Of a stretch of DNA of 64,000 bases, positions 43,877-53,395 are shown in pieces. A program made the translations under genes and the position numbers. The stretch covers positions 59,687-123,686 of the forward strand of contig JAKOYE010000044.1 of assembly GCA_029780675.1 (NCBI GenBank), in the 5' to 3' direction. Below the pieces are notes generated by a model, which did not search any database, was not told the DNA's origin, and saw only the letters and a program-made list of their open reading frames with translations. How positions within the stretch are numbered: position 1 is the first letter of the stretch; each line of letters starts with the position of its first letter. This DNA comes from Actinomycetes bacterium. Lineage in GTDB: Bacteria; Actinomycetota; Actinomycetes; Mycobacteriales; Mycobacteriaceae.

Positions 43877-44890
43877 CTAGGACTGACGGCCGGCGTTGTC
43901 GGGTGCCGGTGCGTCGCTGCGGATGTCGATGCGCCAGCCCGTCAGCCGGGCGGCCAACCTGGCGTTCTGACCTTCCTTGCCGATCGCCAGCGACAGTTGG
44001 AAGTCGGGAACGATGACCCGGGCGGCACGCGCCATGGCGTCGATGACCTCGACCGAGACCACCTTGGCCGGGGACAGCGCGTTGGCGACGAAACGGGCCG
44101 GATCGTCGTCGTAGTCGATGATGTCGATCTTCTCCCCCGACAACTCGCTCATCACGTTGCGTACCCGCTGTCCCATCGGACCGATGCAGGCGCCCTTGGC
44201 ATTCAGTCCGGGCACTTTCGAACGCACCGCGATCTTCGACCGGTGCCCCGCCTCCCGTGCCACCGCGACGATCTCCACCGACCCCTCGGCGATTTCGGGC
44301 ACCTCCAGCGAGAACAGCTTGCGCACCAGGTTGGGGTGGGTTCGGGACAGTTCGATGCGCGGTTCGCGGGTACCGCGGGTGACACCGACGACGTAGCAGC
44401 GCAGTCGCTCGCCGTGCGCGTAGCGCTCGCCCGGAACCTGCTCGGCGGGCCGGATGGTGCCCTCCGATCCCTTGGCCTCGGTACCCAGGCGCACCACCAC
44501 GTTGCCGCGGTCGTTCTCTCGGCGGTTCTGCTGAACCACCCCGGCGACGATGTCGCCCTCGCGGGCCGAGAACTCGCCGAACACCCGCTCGTTCTCCGCA
44601 TCGCGGAACCGCTGCAACATGACCTGGCGCGCCGTGGTGGCCGCCACCCGGCCGAAGCCCTCCGGGGTGTCGTCCCATTCGGCGACGACATTGCCGTGCT
44701 CGTCGGTCTCGCGCGCCATGACCTTGACCGATCCGCTTTTGCGGTCGATCTGGATTCGAGCGTCGGGCTGGTGCCCCTCGGTGTGCCGGTAGGCGGTCAG
44801 CAGCGCGGTCGAAATGGTGTCGAGCAACTCCTCGACGGAGATTCCCCGGTCGACCTCGATTGCGTGCAATGCGGCCATGTCGATGTTCAT
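43877..44890 (-). CDS. nusA: Transcription termination/antitermination factor NusA
   Basis: NusA couples RNA polymerase to RNA in pausing, termination and rRNA antitermination. The 337-residue protein has the polymerase-binding N-domain ([19 protein letters not shown]), the S1 domain ([20 protein letters not shown]) and two KH domains ([28 protein letters not shown] and [22 protein letters not shown]). It lacks the E. coli acidic repeats, as in other mycobacteria. The ATG overlaps the rimP stop (ATGA), and ylxR follows after 37 bases. Confidence 0.97.
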   Translation of the reverse strand: MNIDMAALHAIEVDRGISVEELLDTISTALLTAYRHTEGHQPDARIQIDRKSGSVKVMARETDEHGNVVAEWDDTPEGFGRVAATTARQVMLQRFRDAENERVFGEFSAREGDIVAGVVQQNRRENDRGNVVVRLGTEAKGSEGTIRPAEQVPGERYAHGERLRCYVVGVTRGTREPRIELSRTHPNLVRKLFSLEVPEIAEGSVEIVAVAREAGHRSKIAVRSKVPGLNAKGACIGPMGQRVRNVMSELSGEKIDIIDYDDDPARFVANALSPAKVVSVEVIDAMARAARVIVPDFQLSLAIGKEGQNARLAARLTGWRIDIRSDAPAPDNAGRQS

Positions 44891-45462
44891 GCCTGGCTCA
44901 CGCCCCTGTCTGTCGTTTCGACTGTCCCCGATTTCCCCAGTCCGGCCAGTTCGAGTTCACGAGCGCTCGGCGGGGAGAACTCGACCTGGACGACGGCGCT
45001 GCGCACGTCGGCCAGGTGAATTCGACGAACCGCCCACCCGGATCGGTCGCGGACCACGAGATCGGCCGAACCCTGTGACACCTCGCCCAGTCGCCCCGTC
45101 ATGGTGGATCCGTCGGCCAGCACGATCTCAACCCGTCGTCCGCGGGCCCGGCGGAAGTGTTTCTCGGCGGTCAGCGGCCGGTCCACCCCGGGTGAGGTGA
45201 CTTCCAGGAGGTAGGCGCCCGCCGGGCCGTCGATGGTGTCCAGCAGCGCCGACGCGGTCCGAGACAGCTCGGCAAGAGCCTCGAGGTCGGGCGGGGTGTC
45301 ACCGTCGGCGACGATGCGCAGTCGCGGCGGCCGGCTTCGGGCGTCGACCGTGACATCGTCGATCTCGTATCCGGATCGCTCGAAAGCCTCGGCCAGGAGG
45401 TCGGCCACCTGCTCTGGAGTCGGTATGCCAGATAAGGATGAGCCCGGACTCCGTCCAGTCAC
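44887..45462 (-). CDS. rimP: Ribosome maturation factor RimP
   Basis: RimP is required for 30S maturation. The 191-residue protein has the N-terminal alpha/beta domain ([38 protein letters not shown], then [13 protein letters not shown]) and the C-terminal SH3-like domain ([22 protein letters not shown]). The GTG at 45462 has AAGGAG 8-13 bases upstream and fixes the start against a longer in-frame option at 45579. It overlaps nusA by four bases and is divergent from the lipoprotein gene. Confidence 0.94.
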   Translation of the reverse strand: MTGRSPGSSLSGIPTPEQVADLLAEAFERSGYEIDDVTVDARSRPPRLRIVADGDTPPDLEALAELSRTASALLDTIDGPAGAYLLEVTSPGVDRPLTAEKHFRRARGRRVEIVLADGSTMTGRLGEVSQGSADLVVRDRSGWAVRRIHLADVRSAVVQVEFSPPSARELELAGLGKSGTVETTDRGVSQA

Positions 45463-45553
45463 GGCGAGCTCCTTCTCTTGAGTTGTGGCCGGCGGGTGAG
45501 GCCGGGTTCCCACGATACGCCTGTGATCCCGGCGACAATGGCAGGATATTCGC

Positions 45554-46114
45554 GTGCACCCCGCCCCGCCCCGCACCACGTCGGGTTCGCCGCTGGATTC
45601 CGTGCTGAGCCGGCGACGGGTTCTGGCCCGCGGCGGGCAGGGGTTGCTGGTGCTGGCGGCGTTCGGTGCGCTGGTTCCCGCCTGCGGTTCGGATCAGTCC
45701 TCCGGTCCCGACCCGCTGGAGTCCGAACTGGCCGCTGCCCGATCCGACGCCGCGCTGGCCACGGCCGCGGCCGAAGCCGCCCCGGCCCTGGCCCCGGCGT
45801 TGCGGGTGATCGCCGACGAACGGACCCGTCACGCCACCGCGTTGGTGGAGGAACTGGCCCGGGCCGCGGGGAAGCCCACGCCGGCGCCGGACTCCCCCGA
45901 TGCCACCGCAGCGAGCACGTCGGCGGCACCTGGTCCGGCCGGCCCCCCGCCCGGGGTCCGGGAGGTTGCCGAAGCCCTGCGCCGCTCCGCGGACAGCGCG
46001 GCCGCACTCGTCCCGACGCTCTCCGGGTACCGGGCCGGGCTGGTCGGCTCGATCGCGGCGGCGTGCACGGCCGCCCACACCGTCGGACTGAATCCCGCCG
46101 GGGAGGCGCGATGA
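45554..46114 (+). CDS. Tat-type lipoprotein, Ala-rich (Rv2843-like)
   Basis: This 186-residue protein has an N-terminal twin-arginine signal SRRRVLARGGQGLLVLAAFG followed by a lipobox-like LVPAC, so it is probably exported folded and lipid-anchored. The mature part is very Ala/Pro-rich, helical, and contains no catalytic motif I can name. It corresponds in position to Rv2843. The GTG start at 45554 is divergent from rimP. Its TGA overlaps the ATG of the next gene (ATGA), so the two are translated together, and the downstream DUF4439 protein is the likely partner. Confidence 0.78.
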   Translation: MHPAPPRTTSGSPLDSVLSRRRVLARGGQGLLVLAAFGALVPACGSDQSSGPDPLESELAAARSDAALATAAAEAAPALAPALRVIADERTRHATALVEELARAAGKPTPAPDSPDATAASTSAAPGPAGPPPGVREVAEALRRSADSAAALVPTLSGYRAGLVGSIAAACTAAHTVGLNPAGEAR

Positions 46115-46575
46115 CGGCGCCGAACGGGCCGGACCGCCCGGAGTCCCCCGACCAGGCGGCGCTCTACGACGCGGTCGCCGCCGAGCACGCCGCGATCTAC
46201 GGATACGGAGTGGTCTCGGCCCACAGCCTGCCCACCCGCAACGATCTCATCTCCGAATCGATGGCCCAGCATCGCGAGCGTCGGGAGGCGGTGCTGGCGA
46301 TGCTGGCGGACCGGGACGTCGCGGCCCCGCTGCCCGCCGCCGGGTACCAGCTGCCGATGGAGGTCGGGTCACCGACCGAAGCCGCGCGCCTGGCGGTCCG
46401 GATCGAGGACGACTGTGCGGTGGCCTGGCGAGCGGTGCTCGAACAGTCCGAATCCGAGGACGACCGCAGGTTCGCCCTCACCGCACTGACCCAGTGCGCG
46501 GTGCGTGCAGCCCAGTGGCGCCAGGTGCTCGGAGCCTGGCCCGTGACCCGGCCCTTCCCCGGCGGTAGCGAGTAG
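46111..46575 (+). CDS. Ferritin-like DUF4439 protein (Rv2844-like)
   Basis: This 154-residue protein belongs to the DUF4439 ferritin-like group, four-helix proteins with conserved acidic and His residues. It has AALYDAVAAEHAAIYGYGVVSA, SESMAQHRERREAVLAML and LEQSESEDDRRFALTALTQCAVRAAQWR. The two helix pairs each offer Glu/His residues that could bind metal, but metal binding is not shown. It has no signal peptide, unlike its coupled upstream lipoprotein. Function is unknown. The end lies 29 bases from the convergent proS, with a weak duplication of AGCGAGT there. Confidence 0.8.
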   Translation: MTAPNGPDRPESPDQAALYDAVAAEHAAIYGYGVVSAHSLPTRNDLISESMAQHRERREAVLAMLADRDVAAPLPAAGYQLPMEVGSPTEAARLAVRIEDDCAVAWRAVLEQSESEDDRRFALTALTQCAVRAAQWRQVLGAWPVTRPFPGGSE

Positions 46576-46590
46576 GCCCAAGCGAGTCAG
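46567..46590 (+). repeat. Weak direct duplication spanning a stop codon before proS
   Basis: AGCGAGTAG at 46567-46575, ending in the stop of the DUF4439 gene, is echoed by AGCGAGTCAG at 46581-46590, a 14-base period with one inserted base. It is similar in size to the argA duplication but diverged. Confidence 0.45.
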
Positions 46591-46604
46591 CCGCCGCGAA
46601 CGGC

Positions 46605-48347
46605 TCAGTGCCCCAGGACTGCGGCGATCTCACCGGCAGCCCCGGCAACCGGGATCTCCCGCTTCTCGCCGGTGAACCGGTTGCGCAACTCGACCGTCCC
46701 GTCGGCCCAACCGCGGCCCACGACGACGATCCACGGCATGCCCAGCAGTTCGGCGTCTTTGAACTTCACCCCCGGCGAGGCGGTGCGGTCGTCGAGCAGC
46801 ACCTCATGCCCGGAAGCGTCGAGTTCGGCGGCCAGTGCCTCGGCGCCGGCTCGGGCCTGGGCGTCCTTGTTGGCGATGACGACGTGAACGTCGAAGGGCG
46901 ACACCGAGGCCGGCCAGCGCAACCCCAGTTCGTCATGGTGCTGTTCGGCGATCACCGCCACCAGCCGGGATACCCCGACACCGTAGGAGCCCATCGTCAA
47001 CCGGACGGGCTTGCCGTCTTCACCGAGGACATCGACGGCGAACGCGTCGGTGTACTTGCGGCCCAGTTGGAAGATGTGTCCGATCTCGATGCCGCGGGCA
47101 CTGACCAGGGGGCCGGCACCGTCGGGTGAGGGATCTCCGTCGCGGACTTCGGCGGCTTCGATCGTGCCGTCGGGGACGAAGTCGCGTCCGGCGACCAGAC
47201 CGACGACGTGTTTGCCCGGCTCGTCGGCACCGGTGATCCACGACGTCCCGGTCGCCACCCGTGGATCCACCAGATAGCGAACCCCGTTGGCCTGCAGAGC
47301 CTTCGGGCCGATGTACCCCTTCTTGAGGAACGGGTACCTCGCGAAGTCGCTGTCGTCGAGCAGTGTGTAGTCGGCCGGATCCAGCGCGGCGCCGAGCCGT
47401 TTGTCGTCGACCTCGCGGTCCCCCGGCAGACCGATCGCGAGAAGTTCCCAGTCCCCGCCGGGCACCCGTACCTTGAGCAGGACGTTCTTCAGTGTCTCGG
47501 CCGCGGTGACGGTCCGGCCCAGAGCACCGTTGGCCCACTCCACCAGGGTCGCGATGGTCGGGGTGTCGCCGGTGGTGTGCACAACCGGCTCGGGCAGGCC
47601 GTCGATGGGTGCGGCCGCGGGCGCGGGCGTGGTGACCGCCTCGACGTTGGCGGCATAGCCCGACTCCAGACAGCGGACGAAGGTGTCCTCACCGATGTCG
47701 GATTCGGCCAGGAACTCCTCCGAGGCGCTGCCGCCCATCGCCCCGGACACCGCCGAGACGACCACGTAGCGAATCCCCATGCGCGCGAACATCTTCTGGT
47801 ACGCCTCGCGGTGGGCGAGATACGCCCGGCCGAGTCCCTCATCGTCGACGTCGAAGGAGTAGGAGTCCTTCATGACGAACTCCCGGCCGCGCAGAATACC
47901 GGCGCGGGGGCGCGCCTCGTCGCGGTACTTGGTCTGGATCTGGAACAGCAGAACCGGGAAATCCTTGTAGGAGCTGTATTCGCCCTTCACGGTCAGGGTG
48001 AACAGTTCCTCGTGGGTGGGTCCGAGCAGATAGTCGTTCATCCGGCGGTCCTTGAGCCGGAACACCCCGTCGCCGTATTCGGTCCAGCGGTTGGTGGTCT
48101 CGTAGGGCGCCCGGGGCAGCAGCGCCGGGAACAGGATCTCCTGCCCGCCGATCGCAACCATCTCCTCGCGCACCACGTTCTCGATCCTGCGCAGCACCCG
48201 CAGGCCCAGCGGCAGCCAGCTGTACAGACCGGGCGCTATCGGGCGGACGTATCCGGCCCGGATCAGCAGCTTGTGGCTGGGGACTTCGGCGTCGGCCGGG
48301 TCGTCGCGCAGCGTGCGCAGGAACAGCTCGGACATGCGGGTGATCAC
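46605..48347 (-). CDS. proS: Prolyl-tRNA synthetase (bacterial type)
   Basis: ProS charges tRNA-Pro. The 580-residue class II synthetase has motif 1 around [24 protein letters not shown], motif 2 in [31 protein letters not shown], an INS editing domain (about 225-380) and motif 3 in [15 protein letters not shown]. The C-terminal anticodon domain is [25 protein letters not shown]. The start GTG at 48347 gives [11 protein letters not shown] as in M. tuberculosis; an ATG four codons on is an alternative. It converges on the DUF4439 gene. The 88 bases upstream, before the amidohydrolase stop, show nothing clear. Confidence 0.97.
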   Translation of the reverse strand: MITRMSELFLRTLRDDPADAEVPSHKLLIRAGYVRPIAPGLYSWLPLGLRVLRRIENVVREEMVAIGGQEILFPALLPRAPYETTNRWTEYGDGVFRLKDRRMNDYLLGPTHEELFTLTVKGEYSSYKDFPVLLFQIQTKYRDEARPRAGILRGREFVMKDSYSFDVDDEGLGRAYLAHREAYQKMFARMGIRYVVVSAVSGAMGGSASEEFLAESDIGEDTFVRCLESGYAANVEAVTTPAPAAAPIDGLPEPVVHTTGDTPTIATLVEWANGALGRTVTAAETLKNVLLKVRVPGGDWELLAIGLPGDREVDDKRLGAALDPADYTLLDDSDFARYPFLKKGYIGPKALQANGVRYLVDPRVATGTSWITGADEPGKHVVGLVAGRDFVPDGTIEAAEVRDGDPSPDGAGPLVSARGIEIGHIFQLGRKYTDAFAVDVLGEDGKPVRLTMGSYGVGVSRLVAVIAEQHHDELGLRWPASVSPFDVHVVIANKDAQARAGAEALAAELDASGHEVLLDDRTASPGVKFKDAELLGMPWIVVVGRGWADGTVELRNRFTGEKREIPVAGAAGEIAAVLGH

Positions 48348-48435
48348 AGCCGGCCAGCTTAGTCAGTGCGGAATCCGCGGCCGGCGCTCAGACCTCGAGA
48401 ACCGATCGGGATCGCGTGCCCACGTCGCGCCGCGC

Positions 48436-50172
48436 TCAGCACTGATGCGGGCTCGACCCGCCCAGCAGCACCTGGTCGAAGTTGCGGGCCAGGTGTGCGA
48501 CGGAGTCCATGAAGGCGTCGAGGTCGACCCGGCGTCCGGAGATCCAGGTGCCCTGGACGGCCATGGTCTCCTGCAGGCGGGCCGGGTCCACGGTGTAGGG
48601 GTCGGTGTTGAGCAGCACCAGGTCGGCGAGCTTTCCGACCTCGATGGAGCCGATCTCATGATCGCGTTTCTGCTGCCAGGCCGCATTGATCGTGTGGGCC
48701 TGGAGAGCCTCGTCCAGGGACAGCGCCTGTTCCGGACCGTGGACCGCGCCGGACGCGCTGGCCCGGGTCACCGCGTTCTGAATGTTGAGCCAGGGCAACG
48801 GCGGCGACAGGTAGCCGTCGTTGTGGAACGTCGGTCGCACACCCCCGTCATAGGCGTCCCGGTAGGGCTGCCAGCGCGCACCGTAGGCCGGATCGAAAAT
48901 CACCCCGTCGTACAGATCGCCCCAGTACAGCGATTGGAAGGGCGACATCGACGCGCTGATACCCAGCGCCCCGGCCCGCATGCACTGCTCCCGGGTCGGG
49001 GTGGCGAAGTGCTCGACCCGCCAGCGGTGATCCGAGCCTTTCAGCCCCAGCCGGGTCAATGCCTGTTCGTACCCGTCCAGGACGACGTCGATGCCGGCGT
49101 CACCGTTGATATGGGTCGCGATCTGGGTGTTGGAATCGGCGAACTGCTCGATGAGGCTCAGAAACTGGTCGGGGGTGTAGTTCAGAACGGACAGCCCGGG
49201 CGCCGTCCCGACGGGGACGTCGGCGATCCGGGCCCGGGCCGAATCGAGATAGGGGACGCTGATGGCGGCCGTACCGATCGACGGGCTGCCGTCCATCCAG
49301 ATCTTGTAGCCGATCCGCTGGATCATGCCGGACAGCGGGCCGAAGTCCACCGCCGACTTGGCGGCGGGGTCATAGGTGGCCTGGTACAGCGAGTAGCGGA
49401 CCGGACAGCCCGGTATCCCCGCCAGTGCCTCCATCGGGGCCCGCAGCCTGGTGAGGAAACCGAGGTCACCGACGGCGGTGAAACCGTTGCGCGCCAGGGT
49501 CGAGTACCACGCCCCGAGGTTCACCAGCGGCGACGGGACAACACCGGGCAGGAAGGCGGCCATCGCCATCAGCGTGGCCTGGGTCTCGTAGCCGACACCG
49601 CCGGCCGTGCCGTCCGGCCGCCGGGACCACCGGGCGTCGGGGGTGTCGGCCGGCGGGGTGGCGTTCGTCCAGCCGAACAACACGGTGGCCCGGGAGTTGA
49701 AGTACAGGGCGTGGCCGGTGATGTCGAAGATCAGCACCGGATGGTCCGGGAAGTACCGGTCCAGGCTGGCCCGGTCGGGCATCGGGATCGACAGCAACAG
49801 GCGGTCCAGGCCGTTGAAGAGCAGGGGCTGCCCCGCCGGGGTCTGCCGGCGCAGCCGGTCGAAGAGCGCTTCGACGTCGTCCCAGGTGGGGAACCCGACG
49901 AACGGCGCGATCCAGTGCGCCGGTAGCTGACACAGCACCGCGGCCGGAACCGGATGGTCATGCGCCTGGATGAAGCCCGGCATCACCACCCCGCCGCCGA
50001 GATCCTCGACCGACGCATCGGGGGCCGCGGCCCGGCATTCGGCGAGCGAACCCACCGCGACGATGCAGCCGGAGTCGGGGTCCACCACGATCGCCTCGGC
50101 CCGCGGCTGGGCGGGGTTCATCGTGATGACCGACGGCGCGGTGAGAATGACCGACGCGGTGGGGATGACCAT
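48436..50172 (-). CDS. YtcJ-like amidohydrolase (amidohydrolase 3 family)
   Basis: This 578-residue protein is a metal-dependent amidohydrolase of the YtcJ/exoenzyme-regulatory type. Metal ligands are visible in VMPGFIQAHDHPVPAAVL (H-x-H), HINGDAGIDVVLDGYEQA and VEHFATPTREQ; the C-terminal EIGSIEVGKLADLVLLNTDPYTVDP is the family's composite beta domain. The substrate is unknown; relatives hydrolyse N-acyl amides or formamides. The ATG at 50172 has an AAAGGAG ribosome site. It follows the EfpA-like gene after 29 bases and may share its transcript. I do not recall an M. tuberculosis counterpart in this gap. Confidence 0.85.
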   Translation of the reverse strand: MVIPTASVILTAPSVITMNPAQPRAEAIVVDPDSGCIVAVGSLAECRAAAPDASVEDLGGGVVMPGFIQAHDHPVPAAVLCQLPAHWIAPFVGFPTWDDVEALFDRLRRQTPAGQPLLFNGLDRLLLSIPMPDRASLDRYFPDHPVLIFDITGHALYFNSRATVLFGWTNATPPADTPDARWSRRPDGTAGGVGYETQATLMAMAAFLPGVVPSPLVNLGAWYSTLARNGFTAVGDLGFLTRLRAPMEALAGIPGCPVRYSLYQATYDPAAKSAVDFGPLSGMIQRIGYKIWMDGSPSIGTAAISVPYLDSARARIADVPVGTAPGLSVLNYTPDQFLSLIEQFADSNTQIATHINGDAGIDVVLDGYEQALTRLGLKGSDHRWRVEHFATPTREQCMRAGALGISASMSPFQSLYWGDLYDGVIFDPAYGARWQPYRDAYDGGVRPTFHNDGYLSPPLPWLNIQNAVTRASASGAVHGPEQALSLDEALQAHTINAAWQQKRDHEIGSIEVGKLADLVLLNTDPYTVDPARLQETMAVQGTWISGRRVDLDAFMDSVAHLARNFDQVLLGGSSPHQC

Positions 50173-50201
50173 CCGATGCTCCTTTCTCGTAGCGTCTCTC
50201 G

Positions 50202-51695
50202 TCAGAGTTCGCCGGCCTCGACGGCCTCGCGGGTGTGTTGGGCGGTGGCGATCTGGCGGGCGGTGAACCCGATCCAGAACGCGCTGATACCGACCAGGAC
50301 GGCGACCGCGGCCACCCACAGCAGCGAATAGGTGTAGCCGGCGTCGAGGGCGTCGAGTTGGGCCGGGGTCATGTCGGCAACCGGGCCGGTGGTCCCGCCC
50401 AGGTACAGCGTGCGGGAGATCTGCACGGCCTGGATGACCACCAGCACCAGGGGTCCACCGAGATTCTGCGCCATCAACGTGATGGCGCTGACGGGTCCGA
50501 TCTCACGAGGACCCACCTCGGCGACCGCGCACAGCGGCAGGATGACCGAGATCACCCCGATCCCGAATCCGCCGATCACGATCGGAAGCAGCAGATCGGG
50601 GAAATACGGGATGGTGCGGGTCAGCGTCGAACCGAAGAGCATGGCCCCCAGCACGAAAATCCCGCCACCGATGATCAGCCAGCGCGGGGCGATATGCGGT
50701 GCGAGCCGGGTGGTCAGCAGATTGCCCATCCCGAGCGCCACCGCGAACGGGATGAAACCGATGCCGGCGTGCAGCGCCGAGTAGCCCAGAACGTCCTGGA
50801 CGTACAGGCCGATCATCACCGTCAGCGTCAGCAGCACGCCGCCGGCCAGAAACAGCGAGGCGAACGTCGCGACCCGGTTGCGGTCCCGGAACAGCCACAG
50901 CGGTACCAACGGGTGGTCGGCGCTGCGCTCGACCACCAAGAAGCCCAGGCCCAGCAAGACCGCCGCGGCCCCGGCCACGATCACCCACGGATCGGTCCAC
51001 CCACGCGCGGGCCCCTGAGTGAACACCAGTACCGCCGCCGTGCAGCCGAGGGTGGCCAGCAGGGCCCCGGTGATGTCCAGTTTGAGGCGTTCATGCCGGG
51101 TTTCGTCCAGACGGGTCAGCGCGATCCAGATGATGAGGATGCCGATCGGCAGATTGATGAGAAAGGCCAGCCGCCACGAGATGACCGTCAGCGCGCCGCC
51201 GACCACCAGGCCGAGGACCGAGCCCAGCCCCTGCATGCCGGCCGAGATCGCCATCGCCTGGTTGCGGGCGTGCCCGACGGCGTACGTGGTGGCGATCAGT
51301 GCCAGGCCGGTGGGCGCGGCGACCGCCGCACCGATGCCCTGGACGGCCCGGGCGGCGATCAGCAACGGGCCGTCGGTGGCCAGCCCGCACGCCATCGAGG
51401 CGATGGTGAAGACACCGACTCCGGAGATGAACGCCCGCTTGTGCCCGATCGCGTCACCGACCCGGCCACCGAGCAGCAGCAGACCGCCGAAGGTGAGTAC
51501 GTAGGCGGTGATCACCCAACTCTTGGCCGCCTCCGACAGCGCAAGATCGGCCTGCATCCGTGGCAGCGCGACGATGACGATGGTGCCGTCCAGCGTCGAC
51601 ATCAGCTGCATGCCGGTGATGGCGACGATGGCCACCCCCAGCACGCTGGAGGCAAGGGGTTTGGCCGGCGGATCGGGAACGCTGACACCGGCCAT
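50202..51695 (-). CDS. MFS exporter, EfpA paralogue (DHA2 family)
   Basis: This 497-residue protein is a 14-helix major-facilitator drug exporter of the DHA2 type. It starts MAGVSVPDPPAKPLASSVLG and has the helix 1 motif MQLMSTLDGTIVIVALPRMQ, motif A in LLLLGGRVGDAIGHKRAF, and motif C in VLGLVVGGALTVISWRLAF. Side by side with the adjacent EfpA it is clearly homologous over its whole length (roughly two-thirds identical in the first 100 residues by eye). It thus seems to come from a tandem duplication. It lacks EfpA's long charged N-terminus. Confidence 0.87.
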   Translation of the reverse strand: MAGVSVPDPPAKPLASSVLGVAIVAITGMQLMSTLDGTIVIVALPRMQADLALSEAAKSWVITAYVLTFGGLLLLGGRVGDAIGHKRAFISGVGVFTIASMACGLATDGPLLIAARAVQGIGAAVAAPTGLALIATTYAVGHARNQAMAISAGMQGLGSVLGLVVGGALTVISWRLAFLINLPIGILIIWIALTRLDETRHERLKLDITGALLATLGCTAAVLVFTQGPARGWTDPWVIVAGAAAVLLGLGFLVVERSADHPLVPLWLFRDRNRVATFASLFLAGGVLLTLTVMIGLYVQDVLGYSALHAGIGFIPFAVALGMGNLLTTRLAPHIAPRWLIIGGGIFVLGAMLFGSTLTRTIPYFPDLLLPIVIGGFGIGVISVILPLCAVAEVGPREIGPVSAITLMAQNLGGPLVLVVIQAVQISRTLYLGGTTGPVADMTPAQLDALDAGYTYSLLWVAAVAVLVGISAFWIGFTARQIATAQHTREAVEAGEL

Positions 51696-51786
51696 GGGTA
51701 GTCACCCTACCGAGCGTCCGCCCTCCTGCGGCCCTAGTCGGCGGCCGCGGGCGACACCGCCCACGGACCGCCGCCGGACGGCCGGC

Positions 51787-53373
51787 TCACATCTCCCCGG
51801 CGTCGATGGCTTCCTTGACTTCCTGGGCGTGCGCCACTTCCCGGGCGGTGTAGCCGATGAAGAGGGCCACTGCGCCGACGATGACCGCGACGGCGGCCAC
51901 CCACAGCAGGCCGTAGGTGTAGCCCTGGTCCAGGGCGTGGTGCTGGGCGGGGTTCATGTTCTTGACCGGTCCCGTGGTGCCGCCGAGGTAGAGCGTGCGA
52001 GAGGTGATCACCGCCTGGATGACGGCCAGCACGACGGGTCCGCCGAGGTTCTGCAGCATCAGGGCGATGGCCGACACCGGGCCGATCTGGTCGAGTCCGA
52101 CTCCGGCGATGGCCGACACCGTCAGCGGCACGACGATCATGCCGATGCCCATGCCGCCGATGGTGATCGGCAGGACGAGGTTCGGGAAGTACGGGATGCC
52201 GGCGTCCAGGGTCGAGCCGTAGATCATGGCGCCCAGCACCAGCACGCCGCCGGCGATGACCAGCAGCCGCGGCGGGAAGTAGTTCACCAGCTGCGAGGAG
52301 ACGGCGAGACCGACTCCCAGTGCGATGACGAACGGGATGAAGCCGATCCCGGCACGCAGGGCGCTGTAGCCCATGATGTCCTGGACATACAGGCCGATCA
52401 GGACGGTCAGGGTGAACATCACGCCGCCGGCGAGGAAGATCGCGGCGAAGGTCGCCAGCCGGTTGCGGTCGCGGAACAGGCTGAACGGCACCACCGGATT
52501 GACGGCTGTCCGCTCCACGAGGACGAAGGCCGCGAAGGCGCCGACCGCGGCCACCCCGGACAGCAGCGTCATCGGGGCCAGCCAGCCGTTCTCCGGGCCC
52601 TGGGTGAAGCCGAACACCGCCGCGGTACAGGCGACGGTCGCCAGCAGCGCGCCGGCGGCGTCGAGTTTCATCCGTTCGCGGTGGGTTTCCTGCAGCGTGG
52701 TCCGCGCCAGGTAGATCACCAGGATGCCGATCGGCACGTTGACCAGGAACGCCAGCCGCCAGGACACCTCGGTCAGCGCCCCTCCGACGACCAGCCCCAT
52801 CACCGAGCCGACGCCCGTCATGGCGGCGAACACCGCGGTCGCGGCGTTGCGCGCCGGACCCTTGGGGAAGGTGGTGGCGACCAGGGCCAACCCGGTCGGC
52901 GACGCGATCGCGGCGCCCACACCCTGCAGCAGCCGGGCGATTACCAGCGTGGTCTCGTCCCAGGCGACACCGCAGAGCACCGAGGCGATGGTGAACAGCG
53001 ACACGCCGACGATGAAGGTGCGCTTGCGGCCGATGGTGTCGCCCAGTCGGCCGCCGAGCAGCATCAGGCCGCCGAAGGTCAGCACGTAGGCGGTGATCAC
53101 CCAACTGCGGCCGGCGTCGGAGAGGTTCAGTTCGTTCTGGATCTGCGGCAGCGCCACGATGGCCACGGTGGAGTCCATGGTGGCCAGCAACTGCATGCCG
53201 CCGATAGCCACCACGGCGGCGATGAACCGCCGGGAGGGCAACCAGGTATTCGGGCCGGTGCGCTCCAGTTCCGAGGGGTCCCGCCGGGCCGGTACGGGCC
53301 GGTCTGAACCACCGGAGTTACGGAAACCGGAACGGCGCTGTGTGGCGCGGTCGGCATCGCTAAGAGCCGTCAT
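51787..53373 (-). CDS. efpA: Drug/lipid exporter EfpA
   Basis: EfpA (Rv2846c) is an essential 14-helix MFS exporter in M. tuberculosis, linked to lipid export and drug tolerance. The 528-residue protein has an approximately 48-residue hydrophilic N-terminus, then MQLLATMDSTVAIVALPQIQ, motif A in LMLLGGRLGDTIGRKRTF, motif C in VMGLVVGGALTEVSWRLAF, and KEAIDAGEM at the end. The length fits EfpA. Only 22 bases separate it from the cysG stop, including AT-rich sequence (CTCAAAATTAAGAAGAC) that may hold its promoter. It is followed by a shorter paralogue. Confidence 0.93.
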   Translation of the reverse strand: MTALSDADRATQRRSGFRNSGGSDRPVPARRDPSELERTGPNTWLPSRRFIAAVVAIGGMQLLATMDSTVAIVALPQIQNELNLSDAGRSWVITAYVLTFGGLMLLGGRLGDTIGRKRTFIVGVSLFTIASVLCGVAWDETTLVIARLLQGVGAAIASPTGLALVATTFPKGPARNAATAVFAAMTGVGSVMGLVVGGALTEVSWRLAFLVNVPIGILVIYLARTTLQETHRERMKLDAAGALLATVACTAAVFGFTQGPENGWLAPMTLLSGVAAVGAFAAFVLVERTAVNPVVPFSLFRDRNRLATFAAIFLAGGVMFTLTVLIGLYVQDIMGYSALRAGIGFIPFVIALGVGLAVSSQLVNYFPPRLLVIAGGVLVLGAMIYGSTLDAGIPYFPNLVLPITIGGMGIGMIVVPLTVSAIAGVGLDQIGPVSAIALMLQNLGGPVVLAVIQAVITSRTLYLGGTTGPVKNMNPAQHHALDQGYTYGLLWVAAVAVIVGAVALFIGYTAREVAHAQEVKEAIDAGEM

Positions 53374-53395
53374 AACGGCCTACCCTACCTCAAAA

